DNA of 64,000 nt, taken from GWE2-40-63 sp041664345. GTDB taxonomy: Bacteria > Bacteroidota > Bacteroidia > Bacteroidales > SZUA-534. The position numbers were made by a program, and so were the translations under genes. Positions 9,362 through 18,875 of this stretch are shown here, piece by piece. The stretch covers positions 38,547 through 102,546 of the forward strand of contig JBAYKX010000014.1 in NCBI GenBank assembly GCA_041664345.1, written 5' to 3'. The notes under the pieces were generated by a model. It searched no databases and was not told the origin of the DNA. It saw only the letters and a program-made list of their open reading frames with translations. The first letter of the stretch is position 1, and every line of letters begins with the position of its first letter.

Positions 9362-12124
9362 TTAATTCAGTTTATAATTGTAAAGGTATTGTTCGTCACC
9401 GCCAACAATCAAATTGTAGCCTTTCCCCAATTCAAGAAATCCTATGCTAAATCGGGTTATGCCGGGCAATGGAAAGCCTTTCAAAATTTCACCTTTGGTA
9501 TCGAAAAGATAAATTTTATGTGCTTCTGCTTCAGTAATTCCTATGGCTGTTTGGTTTGTTGAAAAACGATAAAAAGCTGGTTTATGTTTAATTGGGGTGG
9601 AAAATGTTACCTCAAATTCCTTATTCCCTTTTAATGAAAATACGTTCAATTTTTTCCCATCTACAAAAACTAAATCAGGTGCTTTGTCACCAGTAACATC
9701 TTCAAAACTAAAATAATGATCTTTTGAAAATTCAGCGATATGCATTTGTTCTTCCTTGCCGTCAAAAAAAATAATGTGAATGGTTCCATCGGAACTGGTT
9801 CTTATGAGCCTACTCTTTCGGGTGGTGTTTCCACTTTGATATTCAAATAAGTTGTTTGGTGAAGCCCTAAATTGTTTTTCGAGGGTGAGCCGGCTAGTTC
9901 CCTTGCGGTCTAAAAAGTAAATACGCGAACTATCCGTCACAATTATATAGTCATTATTGTTATCCTTAATATGTTGAACCGGAGCAATTATAGGTTGATC
10001 AGTTCCTTCGAACTTAAAACCACTGACTAATTTACCTTTTATATCAAAACCATATACTTTTTTATCCTCAGCCGGTACAAAAATGCGGTAATCTTTTTGT
10101 TTATCGTAATCAACCAGTGTTAAAGATTTAACCGCCTCAAAGGGAAGAGTTATCGGATAATGCTCTACAAAATTCCCGTTTCTATCAATTAAATGAATTT
10201 GGGTGCGTGTATTAAATAAGAATTGCAATTTTCCATTTTTATAGTAATCAACCTGTAACACCTCTCCCATTATTGGCTCCTTCAGGTTTTTTTTCCACAA
10301 TATCCTCCCCGATTTATTTATAAGATAAATGCTGTTTTTTGCATCTTGAACAAAGATTTCCTTTTCTTTAGTGGCGTGATTAATTACTAATTCAGGTTTG
10401 GCTGCAATGGATGTATCAAGGCGCGTTTCCCAATCAGCTTTTGCCTTTGAACTTCCTACGGGTTGATATTTAAAGAGCAAACTATTGTATATCATTTGGT
10501 TCTCATTCGAGAATTGCCATGCTACACCATAAAAATTCCGAAATTTTTTCTGATTCACTTCATAATAATCAAATGCTTTTTTATCTAACAAATCCAGTAA
10601 AATATCTCCTGCACCAACAAAGGAAAGGTACGAGTAGAAATTAACTTTGTTTGAAAGAAAATCGGAAAATTGGTTGAATGGCGCATCGTAAATTAACGTT
10701 TTTTGCAAAACATTGTTATGAATGGTTTTAGAAAGGGATTGAAATGATTCTCCAAAAATAATATATTCATCAAATATGGTTACATAATTTGCCTGACAGT
10801 CTTTAAACCACGGACCTAACAATCGGGTTGGAAAAAAATCAATCGGCATTTTATAAATAGGAAATTTGGTGTCATTATCAATTTTAAATTCCGTTTTAAA
10901 CGCATCGATGGTAGTTTTATTCTTTTGACAATAGCTGTTCAATAATTTAAGAATAAATTCGTGGCCACTCCTATATCCTTTAGTGCGAATTAAGAATAGT
11001 GTTTCTCCTCCACTCAATGAAACCTGAGCCAATTCACCTTTAAAGACATCGTTTACCTGCTGGTCAAATCCTTCGCCAAATGTAGCCGTTATAAGCTGCC
11101 TATTAATTAAATACCGTTCATTTTGATTGGTCCGTTCCATATAATTCTGAAAATTTTGAAGGTATAGCTTATAATTGCTTAACCCAAACCCACAAAAGCT
11201 TTCAATGTTCGGTGGAAGAAATTTAATGAAATCAAGGTTTTGAGGCGTTTGGTCCTTAAACAAGGAATAAAAATGAGAGGAGTTTCCTGAATTGTTTGCA
11301 AAACCATTGAATACCATGGATTGATTTTTCAGATTTAAATCCAATTCAACCCATTCACCAACTTGGTTCATCCCTTTGTTTGAAATGGCATCGGTATTAA
11401 ATAGTTTTGAAATTATAGTAGCCGATGTTTTATAATTAATATAAATGTTTGCATCTACATGATTTCCTGCCGTTTTTCTCACTTTTTGAAACCCTGGATC
11501 GGAATAAATTCCTACATCGGAAGCCACTTGCCTAATTGCATCCTGCAAAAGAAGCTCTGAGGCGCTTCCCATTAAAACGCCGCGGTTGTAACTATAATAA
11601 AAATTAGATTCCGTGCTCTGAAAATGGTTTATCTTTACCTGATCATATCGATACGAATTGATGCTTCCTCTTTTTTCGAGCTCCTTTTGAATGGCTTTTA
11701 ATGAGCTATTTGATTCAAAATATCCTTCTACCGCAATTAAAAAGAGCACCTCATATTTTTTGTTTCCAACTTCATGAAATGAAAACACAAGGTTTTTAAA
11801 ATTATAGTGCTCACGAATCAGGTTACTATTACTGGCAATTGAATCAAAAAAATAAAGATTGGAAAATATATCGTCAATTTCCTGTAAACCAGACAACTCG
11901 TGTATAAATTGATTTTTTTGTTTTATCGTTTGAATCAACCCAATTGGCTGGTTAATTTCAGCAACCAAAGCAGCGTTTACCGGAATGGCAGCAAATATTT
12001 CTACACTAGGCGCCTGTTTATTTTTAAGAAAAATATAAAATCCTATCGTTGCTCCTATAAAAAGAAAAAAGATGATAATAAACCCTGGCTTTTTATCCAT
12101 TAACTCAAAATTTTCAAAGGTCAA
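9362..12124 (-). CDS. DUF3352-like membrane-anchored protein with C-terminal beta-propeller
   Basis: 920 residues. A single N-terminal membrane helix (about 14-32, after MDKKPG) anchors a large periplasmic part. Residues about 40-560 resemble the DUF3352-type proteins of Bacteroidota. Residues about 590-915 contain repeated blade-like units (IYLINKSGRILWKKN, IHLIDRNGNFV, VYGFDIKGKLV, IYFLDRKG, IYLFDTKGEILKG) typical of a PQQ/WD-type propeller. No catalytic motif is visible. The ATG giving MDKKPG at 12100 is a plausible alternative start. It lies 1 base upstream of the mntP-like gene on the same strand. Role unknown; a scaffold or quality-control function is speculation. Confidence 0.6.
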   Translation of the reverse strand: MTFENFELMDKKPGFIIIFFLFIGATIGFYIFLKNKQAPSVEIFAAIPVNAALVAEINQPIGLIQTIKQKNQFIHELSGLQEIDDIFSNLYFFDSIASNSNLIREHYNFKNLVFSFHEVGNKKYEVLFLIAVEGYFESNSSLKAIQKELEKRGSINSYRYDQVKINHFQSTESNFYYSYNRGVLMGSASELLLQDAIRQVASDVGIYSDPGFQKVRKTAGNHVDANIYINYKTSATIISKLFNTDAISNKGMNQVGEWVELDLNLKNQSMVFNGFANNSGNSSHFYSLFKDQTPQNLDFIKFLPPNIESFCGFGLSNYKLYLQNFQNYMERTNQNERYLINRQLITATFGEGFDQQVNDVFKGELAQVSLSGGETLFLIRTKGYRSGHEFILKLLNSYCQKNKTTIDAFKTEFKIDNDTKFPIYKMPIDFFPTRLLGPWFKDCQANYVTIFDEYIIFGESFQSLSKTIHNNVLQKTLIYDAPFNQFSDFLSNKVNFYSYLSFVGAGDILLDLLDKKAFDYYEVNQKKFRNFYGVAWQFSNENQMIYNSLLFKYQPVGSSKAKADWETRLDTSIAAKPELVINHATKEKEIFVQDAKNSIYLINKSGRILWKKNLKEPIMGEVLQVDYYKNGKLQFLFNTRTQIHLIDRNGNFVEHYPITLPFEAVKSLTLVDYDKQKDYRIFVPAEDKKVYGFDIKGKLVSGFKFEGTDQPIIAPVQHIKDNNNDYIIVTDSSRIYFLDRKGTSRLTLEKQFRASPNNLFEYQSGNTTRKSRLIRTSSDGTIHIIFFDGKEEQMHIAEFSKDHYFSFEDVTGDKAPDLVFVDGKKLNVFSLKGNKEFEVTFSTPIKHKPAFYRFSTNQTAIGITEAEAHKIYLFDTKGEILKGFPLPGITRFSIGFLELGKGYNLIVGGDEQYLYNYKLN

Positions 12125-12197
12125 AAATATAAAAATAAAAACGGGACATCAACTGATTGACAATTTCTTTGGGGTTTTTCTACCTAAATAGTTGCAA

Positions 12198-12259
12198 ATA
12201 AAAACCTGTTGATTTTAACAAGATTCGTGAAAATCGAATTATCTGTTAAAATCAACAGG
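12198..12259 (-). terminator. Rho-independent terminator of the M43 protease gene
   Basis: Perfect 16-bp inverted repeat (12205-12220 and 12244-12259, arm CCTGTTGATTTTAACA). The 23-base spacer contains a second small stem (ATTCG/CGAAT). On the minus strand the hairpin is followed by TTTTTATTTG. It lies just downstream of the gene at 12304-14346. Confidence 0.75.
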
Positions 12260-12303
12260 CTTACTAAAGAACTTTGCAATAAAATATTTTAAAATATCGT
12301 ATA

Positions 12304-14346
12304 TTAATTATTAATTATCAGCCGTTTAGTACGTTGCATTTCATTATTGATAACACTCAAAAAATATACACCTGTGTTAATCAATGGTTGATCAAAGGTT
12401 AGTTCCTTTATATTTGAACCGGCTATCCCTTCAAATTGTTGGGAATATATTTCACAACCATAGATATTATATAATTTTATGGTTGTTTTCCCACTTTTTT
12501 GCATCGTGAAATTAATGGTCAAATTATTTTTCATAGGATTTGGATATACACTCAGGTTTCCCCGGTTGTGTTCCTCAATTCCAACAAGCGGTTCGCCTCC
12601 AATGTTAACATTGTCAATATAAAGGTAATTTCCCCCATTACTTTTAATCTGGAATTTTACCCGTAAATGGTTGTTGTTTTTATAATTCTTAATATCAATT
12701 TTTTCCGTTCTCCATTGGGTTGCGCTTGGTTCAAATGAACTTGTTATATAGGTGCCCCCATTAGTAACTAATGATTTGCCACTTTTGATATACTTTACAA
12801 TCCATTTTTTTCCACAATCCGGTGAAACAAAAACTTTTAATTCATCCATCGATTCACTATTCTTTTGGGCATAAGCCATATCAAAATAAATGTAATCGGG
12901 GTTTGCAACCGGGTTCAAGTTAATGTTACTGGTAATAACCGAATTGATAGTTCCCACTTCATTTGATTGGTTTTTAATTCTTAATGAAGTATTAACATTT
13001 GAAAACTTTTCCCAGTGGGCATTTCCTGCCTCCTCAAACTCCCAACTTTTGAACAAGTCATTTACATAATTCGGAAAATCAGCTTCTTCCATGTCAATTA
13101 CTGTTGGTGCAATTATTCCGGAAAGGGTATCAGGTACAAATATCAGGTTTTCACGGGTAATGGTATTACTCCCCAAACCATTTACTACAGTAAGGCTTAC
13201 CGGATAAAGTCCCGGCTGGTAATAGGTAATTTCAGGCGAGCTAACTGTTGATACTGATGGCTCTCCACCTTCAAATGTCCAGTTCCATTCAGTAATTTCA
13301 TCTCCACTTGAAAAATCAGTAAATTGATAGGAAGTACCCGGACAAATAGGGTAAATATCCGATTCGATATCGGCAATGGGTGGGCAACCCGGATCAATAT
13401 AATCGTTGCTTGTCCCTGTTTGGCTTAGGTTTTCGGGTGTCCACAAATATTTTCGTCCGCTAATTCCTGAATTTAAAGCAGCCCTCATTCTATCAACCTG
13501 GCCCTGAGTAAACATTGCTTCACAGGTTGAATAATCCATAAAATTCTGAACATTGGTTAAAAACCCGCAAGAAACCATACCTAAATTGCAATGCTGGTCA
13601 ACTCCAATGGTGTTGGGTGTATCTTCCACATTATCGTCAATGCTGCAATTACTTTCTAAGCCAGGTTCGTTGGTACTTCCCCAAGGATGAGCCAGATTTA
13701 AATAATGCCCAACTTCATGACTCAAGACGTGCCCTGAAGAAACATACGTATAAATGGATACTACCCCATCTAACGCAGGATCAACGCCAGGATAATGCGA
13801 CCAGGCAGCTGCGTTCCCCTCAATGGAACTTACGGTCCAAATATTCAAGTAACTTTGAGGATCCCAGCTTTTTATTGTGTATTTCAATGTATTGGAGGCA
13901 TTATAGGTGAGTTCTGTCTCATAATAAACCACACCTGAGGTACAGGTTCCATCGGGAGTCAATTTTGCTAACCGGAATTCAATACTCGGATTTCCGATGA
14001 TTGGTATAAAATCGTTCACAACGCTATTCAATTCCGTATTGTCAGCCCGATAATCAACATTCATTTGATCAATCCCCCATTGAATCTTTTCAATTGATAT
14101 TTTTTCGCTACCATACTGGTGTAACACATGAAACACTACCGGTATTATAAGTGTGTCTGTACTCTGGTACTTACTTTTAATAAAATCTTGGGTAAAGGCC
14201 TCCAGTTCTACCCTTCTTTTCAAAATTTCAGGGTTTCGGACCACTTCAATGGAATCAAAATAATTTATAGCACATTTATGAATAGGTTGAGCTTTTAATC
14301 CAAACACTATGGATAAAATAAATAAAAGTAAAATGTTCTTTTTCAT
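12304..14346 (-). CDS. Secreted M43-family zinc metalloprotease with PKD and T9SS sorting domains
   Basis: 680 residues. A signal peptide (LSIVFGLKAQ) precedes a pappalysin-type metzincin domain. The zinc motif HEVGHYLNLAH has His210, Glu211, His214 and His220, and the Met-turn is NFMDYS with Met270. A PKD domain follows (about 345-405), then a jelly-roll-like region, and the last 75 residues are a T9SS type A sorting tail. The protein would be exported by the type IX system and attached to the cell surface or released to degrade proteins. It is a single-gene unit with its own terminator. Active-site residues are complete, so it is likely functional. Confidence 0.92.
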   Translation of the reverse strand: MKKNILLLFILSIVFGLKAQPIHKCAINYFDSIEVVRNPEILKRRVELEAFTQDFIKSKYQSTDTLIIPVVFHVLHQYGSEKISIEKIQWGIDQMNVDYRADNTELNSVVNDFIPIIGNPSIEFRLAKLTPDGTCTSGVVYYETELTYNASNTLKYTIKSWDPQSYLNIWTVSSIEGNAAAWSHYPGVDPALDGVVSIYTYVSSGHVLSHEVGHYLNLAHPWGSTNEPGLESNCSIDDNVEDTPNTIGVDQHCNLGMVSCGFLTNVQNFMDYSTCEAMFTQGQVDRMRAALNSGISGRKYLWTPENLSQTGTSNDYIDPGCPPIADIESDIYPICPGTSYQFTDFSSGDEITEWNWTFEGGEPSVSTVSSPEITYYQPGLYPVSLTVVNGLGSNTITRENLIFVPDTLSGIIAPTVIDMEEADFPNYVNDLFKSWEFEEAGNAHWEKFSNVNTSLRIKNQSNEVGTINSVITSNINLNPVANPDYIYFDMAYAQKNSESMDELKVFVSPDCGKKWIVKYIKSGKSLVTNGGTYITSSFEPSATQWRTEKIDIKNYKNNNHLRVKFQIKSNGGNYLYIDNVNIGGEPLVGIEEHNRGNLSVYPNPMKNNLTINFTMQKSGKTTIKLYNIYGCEIYSQQFEGIAGSNIKELTFDQPLINTGVYFLSVINNEMQRTKRLIINN

Positions 14347-14457
14347 TAGTAGTAATTTTTAGTTCGTTGAATATATTTTTGATTATAAAAAATAGCGCCT
14401 CAAGCTAATTAGTGTCAATAAGAAAACTCTAATAATCAATAATCAAAAAAGAATCCC

Positions 14458-16056
14458 TCAAAGTTCCGAAATATTGTTCATACTTTGGGGTTCATTCTTT
14501 GGTGGATAATCAATATTATAATGAAGTCCTAAGCTTTCTTTCCGATTCTGCGCCCCTTTAATAATTAAATATGCCACATTTATTAAATTCCGAAGTTCAC
14601 ACAACGGTTGCGATAAGGTTGATTTTTTATATAACTCGTCCGTTTCTTCGAATATAATTTTAAGCCTTTTCATTGCCCGCTCTAACCTGAGATTTGAGCG
14701 TACAATTCCCACATAATTACTCATAATCATCTGAGTTTCTTTATAATTTTGTGTAATCAATACCATCTCCTCTGGCATGGTAGTACCTTCAAAATTCCAT
14801 TCAGGAATCTCCTTGCAAATTGTTTGATTTTTAAAACATTCAATGGCATGCATGGCCGCACGGTGCGAAAAAACAACTGCCTCGCTCAAAGAATTGGAAG
14901 CCAAACGGTTTGCGCCATGCAAACCAGTTGATGCAACCTCGCCGGATGCATAAAGGTGCTTGATGTGCGATTCACCATTCAAATCAACTTTTACTCCTCC
15001 ACACTGATAATGAGCCGCTGGTACAACAGGAATAAGATCCGTGGCAATGTCAATCCCCAATGAAAGGCATTTGGCTGAAATATTTGGAAAATGATCTTTC
15101 AAGGAGGCACCATCTAAATGCCGGCAATCAAGATAAACAAAATCATCCCCATAAAATTTTAATTCGTTGTCAATAGCTCTCGATACAATATCTCTAGGAG
15201 CCAAAGCTCCTCTCCTATCGTATTTTTGCATAAATTCTTTGCCTTGTCGGTTTCTCAAAATAGCTCCAAACCCCCTCATTGCTTCTGTAATTAAATAGGA
15301 TGGCTTCTCAGTTGGATTATATAATGAAGTAGGGTGAAATTGAACAAATTCAATATTTTCAACAATTCCTTTAGCCCTATAAACCATGGCAACACCATCA
15401 CCTGTAGCAATTTCAGGATTTGTGGTTGTTTGATATAGATTTCCGGTTCCACCGGTAGCAATCATGGTTTTTTTTGCTAAAAAGGTCTCAACCAACCCTT
15501 TTTCCATGTTTAGTACGTAAGCACCATAACATTCAATATTAGTGTTGCTTCTATGTACTGTCTTCCCCAGATGATGCTGAGTTAATAATTCTACCGAAAA
15601 ATAATTTTCAAAAATAGTTATGTTTGGATGTGTTTTGACAAAATCGATAAGTGCCCTTTGAATCTCCCATCCGGTGTTATCTTTATGATGAAGAATCCTT
15701 TTTTCAGAATGTCCCCCTTCGCGTGCTAAGTCATACTGACCTGATTTGTTTTTATCGAATTGAGTTCCCCAGTCAATAAGTTCCTGTATCCTTTGGGGAG
15801 CTTCTTCCACAACAATGCGCACTACTTCTTTATTTGAAAACCGGTCGCCGGCTATATAGGTGTCTTCAATATGTTTTTCAAAATTATCAGGTAGGTAAGT
15901 TACTGCAGCAATTCCACCTTGTGCCAAGGCTGTATTGGTATCAGCTAATTTTGATTTGGTTACAATAGCAACTGTTCCAAATTCAGCCACCTTAATGGCA
16001 AACGATAACCCAGCAACCCCAGATCCTACCACTAAAAAATCAAATTCCCTTTTCAC
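14458..16056 (-). CDS. nadB: L-aspartate oxidase
   Basis: 532 residues. It oxidises L-aspartate to iminoaspartate in the first step of de novo NAD synthesis. It shows the N-terminal FAD-binding motif GSGVAGLSFA, the substrate-region motif VQFHPTSLY, an arginine-rich RGFGAILRNRQG segment and the flavoprotein-typical LYASGEVASTGLHGANRLAS. Length is normal for the family. The start is a GTG whose first bases overlap the stop of dinD (GTGA at 16053-16056), implying translational coupling. nadA and nadC are not adjacent. Confidence 0.95.
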   Translation of the reverse strand: MKREFDFLVVGSGVAGLSFAIKVAEFGTVAIVTKSKLADTNTALAQGGIAAVTYLPDNFEKHIEDTYIAGDRFSNKEVVRIVVEEAPQRIQELIDWGTQFDKNKSGQYDLAREGGHSEKRILHHKDNTGWEIQRALIDFVKTHPNITIFENYFSVELLTQHHLGKTVHRSNTNIECYGAYVLNMEKGLVETFLAKKTMIATGGTGNLYQTTTNPEIATGDGVAMVYRAKGIVENIEFVQFHPTSLYNPTEKPSYLITEAMRGFGAILRNRQGKEFMQKYDRRGALAPRDIVSRAIDNELKFYGDDFVYLDCRHLDGASLKDHFPNISAKCLSLGIDIATDLIPVVPAAHYQCGGVKVDLNGESHIKHLYASGEVASTGLHGANRLASNSLSEAVVFSHRAAMHAIECFKNQTICKEIPEWNFEGTTMPEEMVLITQNYKETQMIMSNYVGIVRSNLRLERAMKRLKIIFEETDELYKKSTLSQPLCELRNLINVAYLIIKGAQNRKESLGLHYNIDYPPKNEPQSMNNISEL

Positions 16057-16895
16057 CGATTCCTTTTCTTTTTATTATCCTTCAAAAGTTTTTTCTCATC
16101 TCCATCAAGTTTCCTTTGTAATTTCTTCACATCTTCAGCAGGAGGAAGATTTTCTGGTACAATACCTCTTTGAGTGAGCATATTTCTAACTGCTAAATTA
16201 TTATCAATATGTTCTCCTTCAATTTTTGATTGACCTTTTAAATCTTTACTTTGTACATTAAGTCCAGTCATTTCGGCAGCTAAATCTTTAGCTTTTATAC
16301 TGATCGTAGGAAGAAAATCAGCGACTGGACGGCTATCAGGCACTCCCATTTTGCGTTTTAGCATTTGAGTATTTAACCTAAATAGAGCTTGATCGCCTTT
16401 GCTTCTAATTATCGCAAATCCTTGACTGTCAACCCCGCGTTCATATAGAATTCCCGAAAGTTGTTTTTCCGTTTGACTCAACTTTACACGAGCTTTTACA
16501 CGTTCAAATTCTAATAATCGTTGCTCAACCATTTCAGCCCTACGGGTTTGCACTGCAAAATAATTTTGTGCAAAAGCAATTTCTTCTTTTCGGCTATCAC
16601 CATTTTGAGCAATCAGATAGCAGGCATATCTTGTTAGAAGAATATCATCTATTTCTTTTTCAGCACCTTTTGGCATAGGTATCGTTTTCCTGATGTCAGG
16701 AAAATGATAATCCTCTTCTTCTCCGGCATTATTACATGCGTCTTTAGCTTTTTGGACTACTTTCTCAAAGTTCTCCCATTTGCTGTATCCTAATAAATTT
16801 TGCAATTCCCTTGCACTCCAACATTCCACACCCCCAAGCTCTGAGGCTGCGGCTTCAAATTTGGAAAATAAATTCTTAATTTCGTCAGACTTCAT
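16053..16895 (-). CDS. dinD: DNA-damage-inducible protein D (DinD)
   Basis: 280 residues matching DinD from start to end: N-terminal BRO-N-like part (WSARELQNLLGYSKWENFEKV), central segment with RYACYLIAQNGD and FAQNYFAVQTRRAE, and C-terminal region MTGLNVQSKDLKG. The E. coli protein is SOS-induced and modulates RecA filaments; the role here is inferred from family only. It overlaps the start of nadB by four bases, an odd pairing of a DNA-repair accessory gene with NAD synthesis. I could not identify a LexA box upstream. Confidence 0.88.
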   Translation of the reverse strand: MKSDEIKNLFSKFEAAASELGGVECWSARELQNLLGYSKWENFEKVVQKAKDACNNAGEEEDYHFPDIRKTIPMPKGAEKEIDDILLTRYACYLIAQNGDSRKEEIAFAQNYFAVQTRRAEMVEQRLLEFERVKARVKLSQTEKQLSGILYERGVDSQGFAIIRSKGDQALFRLNTQMLKRKMGVPDSRPVADFLPTISIKAKDLAAEMTGLNVQSKDLKGQSKIEGEHIDNNLAVRNMLTQRGIVPENLPPAEDVKKLQRKLDGDEKKLLKDNKKKRNR

Positions 16896-17234
16896 GTGGT
16901 TTTATTTTAAAGCCAAAATTTATTATTTTCTATTTGAATGATGCATAAAAATAATCAATATCCCTATTGTTTTGCTTCGAATCGTCCGCGGTGTCAGTTT
17001 TTTACACTTGACAATCACAATCATATATTTTGGTTCAAAATCAATCCATTCCTTACCCAAAAACTATGCAAAGGTAACTAATTATTCATTCTCCTATTCC
17101 AATAATCTAAATTTGACTTACCCTTCAACTATCGAAATTGAATGGTTCGTCATTTTTTAATGTTGCCATGAAATAAATTTTTAAATAGCCAACAATTCTT
17201 ATATTTTTGGCAATTGTTTATTAAATAACCAGAT
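16896..17234. other. Intergenic region between dinD and glyS (divergent)
   Basis: 339 AT-rich bases between two divergent genes, with no convincing coding frame: a 62-codon frame at 16972-17160 has no recognisable motif. It must hold the promoters of both neighbours. Near glyS, TATTTTTG at 17202-17209 fits the Bacteroidota -7 consensus TAnnTTTG, 25 bases before the ATG. No clear -33 TTTG is seen at the proper spacing. Confidence 0.4.
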
Positions 17235-18788
17235 ATGGCTCAAGAGGATTTATTAAAAAAAATTATTGCCCATTCCAAAGAATATGGGTTCATTTTTCAA
17301 TCGAGTGAGATTTACGATGGATTAAGTGCAGTATATGACTACGGACAATACGGTGCTGAACTTAAAAATAACATTAAAAAGTATTGGTGGGATTCCATGG
17401 TTCGCCTTCACGAGAACATTGTGGGAATTGATTCTGCCATATTTATGCATCCAACGGTTTGGAAAGCATCGGGTCATGTGGGAGCCTTCAACGATCCTTT
17501 AATTGATAACAAAGATTCAAAAAAAAGATACCGCGCCGATGTGCTTATTGAAGAGCATTTGGCTAAAATTGAAGCAAAAATTGATAAGGAAATTGAAAAA
17601 GCAATTGAAAAGTTTGGAGCTTCCTTTGATGAACCTCAATTCAGGGCCACAAACCAACGGGTTATTGCCAATCAAGAAAAAATTGATGCCATAAAAAAAC
17701 GATTTGTGGCTGCTCTTGAAGCCGATAACCTAGTTGAACTAAAAAATATTATTGAAGATTGTGAGATTGTTTGTCCCATTTCCGGATCAAAGAATTGGAC
17801 CGATGTACGCCAATTTAACCTGATGTTTGAAACCAAACTAGGTTCGGTGACCGATGAGGCAAATATAATCTATCTGAGACCGGAAACCGCTCAGGGAATT
17901 TTTGTTAATTATTTGAATGTTCAGAAAAGTGGACGGATGAAAATACCGTTTGGGATTGCCCAAATTGGGAAAGCATTTCGAAATGAAATTGTTGCCCGTC
18001 AATTTATTTTCCGTATGCGCGAATTCGAACAAATGGAAATGCAGTTTTTTGTTCGCCCCGGTGAGGAAATAGCCTGGTTCGAGTCGTGGAAAGCAACCCG
18101 AATAAAATGGCACAATGCCCTTGGATTTGATCCTAAAAAATACCGCTTTCACAATCACGATAAATTAGCCCATTATGCCAATGCCGCGGTGGATATTGAA
18201 TTCGAATTCCCCATGGGATTCAAAGAGTTGGAAGGCATTCACTCCCGTACTGATTTCGATTTGAGCCAACATCAAAAATTCAGCGGTAAAAAAATGCAAT
18301 ACTTCGACCCGGAATTAAATGAAAACTATGTTCCTTTTGTAATTGAAACATCAATTGGTCTTGATCGCATGTTTCTTTCCATTTTATCAAATGCTTACCA
18401 CGAAGAAACAATACAACAAGAAGACGGAAAAACCGATCAGCGCATCGTTTTGCGTATTCCCCCTGAATTAGCACCAGTAAAACTTGCCATTTTACCGCTT
18501 ATGAAAAAAGATGGCCTTCCTGAAAAAGCAACCCAAATTTTAGATGAACTAAAATATGAAGTGAATTGCATTTATGAGGAAAAGGATTCTATCGGCAAAC
18601 GGTACAGAAGACAAGATGCGATTGGAACCCCTTATTGTATCACGGTTGATCATGAAACCTTGCAAAACAATACGGTAACTATCAGAAACAGAGACACCAT
18701 GGAACAGGAAAGAATCCCTGTTGAAAAAGTAAAACAGATAGTAATTGAAAGAACCAGCATGACCAATTTGCTTAAAAAAGTGAACTAA
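17235..18788 (+). CDS. glyS: Glycyl-tRNA synthetase (dimeric, eukaryote/archaeal type)
   Basis: 517 residues. It charges tRNA-Gly. The sequence is the single-chain class II form, not the alpha2beta2 form: N-terminal catalytic start SGHVGAFNDPL, motif 2 region FGIAQIGKAFRNEI with FIFRMREFEQMEMQFF, motif 3 FVIETSIGLDRMF, and a C-terminal anticodon-binding domain (LAPVKLAILPLMKKDGL onward). It stands alone between a divergent dinD and its own terminator. Length is normal for bacteria using this form. Confidence 0.96.
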   Translation: MAQEDLLKKIIAHSKEYGFIFQSSEIYDGLSAVYDYGQYGAELKNNIKKYWWDSMVRLHENIVGIDSAIFMHPTVWKASGHVGAFNDPLIDNKDSKKRYRADVLIEEHLAKIEAKIDKEIEKAIEKFGASFDEPQFRATNQRVIANQEKIDAIKKRFVAALEADNLVELKNIIEDCEIVCPISGSKNWTDVRQFNLMFETKLGSVTDEANIIYLRPETAQGIFVNYLNVQKSGRMKIPFGIAQIGKAFRNEIVARQFIFRMREFEQMEMQFFVRPGEEIAWFESWKATRIKWHNALGFDPKKYRFHNHDKLAHYANAAVDIEFEFPMGFKELEGIHSRTDFDLSQHQKFSGKKMQYFDPELNENYVPFVIETSIGLDRMFLSILSNAYHEETIQQEDGKTDQRIVLRIPPELAPVKLAILPLMKKDGLPEKATQILDELKYEVNCIYEEKDSIGKRYRRQDAIGTPYCITVDHETLQNNTVTIRNRDTMEQERIPVEKVKQIVIERTSMTNLLKKVN

Positions 18789-18798
18789 TATTTTCAGT

Positions 18799-18840
18799 GC
18801 AATTAAGTCTCAAAAACGAGGTCTTAATTGCATTATTTTA
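18799..18840 (+). terminator. Rho-independent terminator after glyS
   Basis: Stem GCAATTAAG (18799-18807) with CTTAATTGC (18823-18831), a further CTC/GAG pairing inside around an A-rich loop, then ATTATTTTA. It lies 11 bases past the glyS stop. Confidence 0.65.
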
Positions 18841-18875
18841 TATTTTTACTGCTTAGCCAAATCAAATTAAATACT

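Noticed and set aside
12205..12259. Integron attC-like or transposon-end palindrome
   Set aside because: The 16-bp perfect stem sits right after the protease stop and is followed on the coding strand by a T-rich tract; a terminator explains it, and no integrase or cassette is present.
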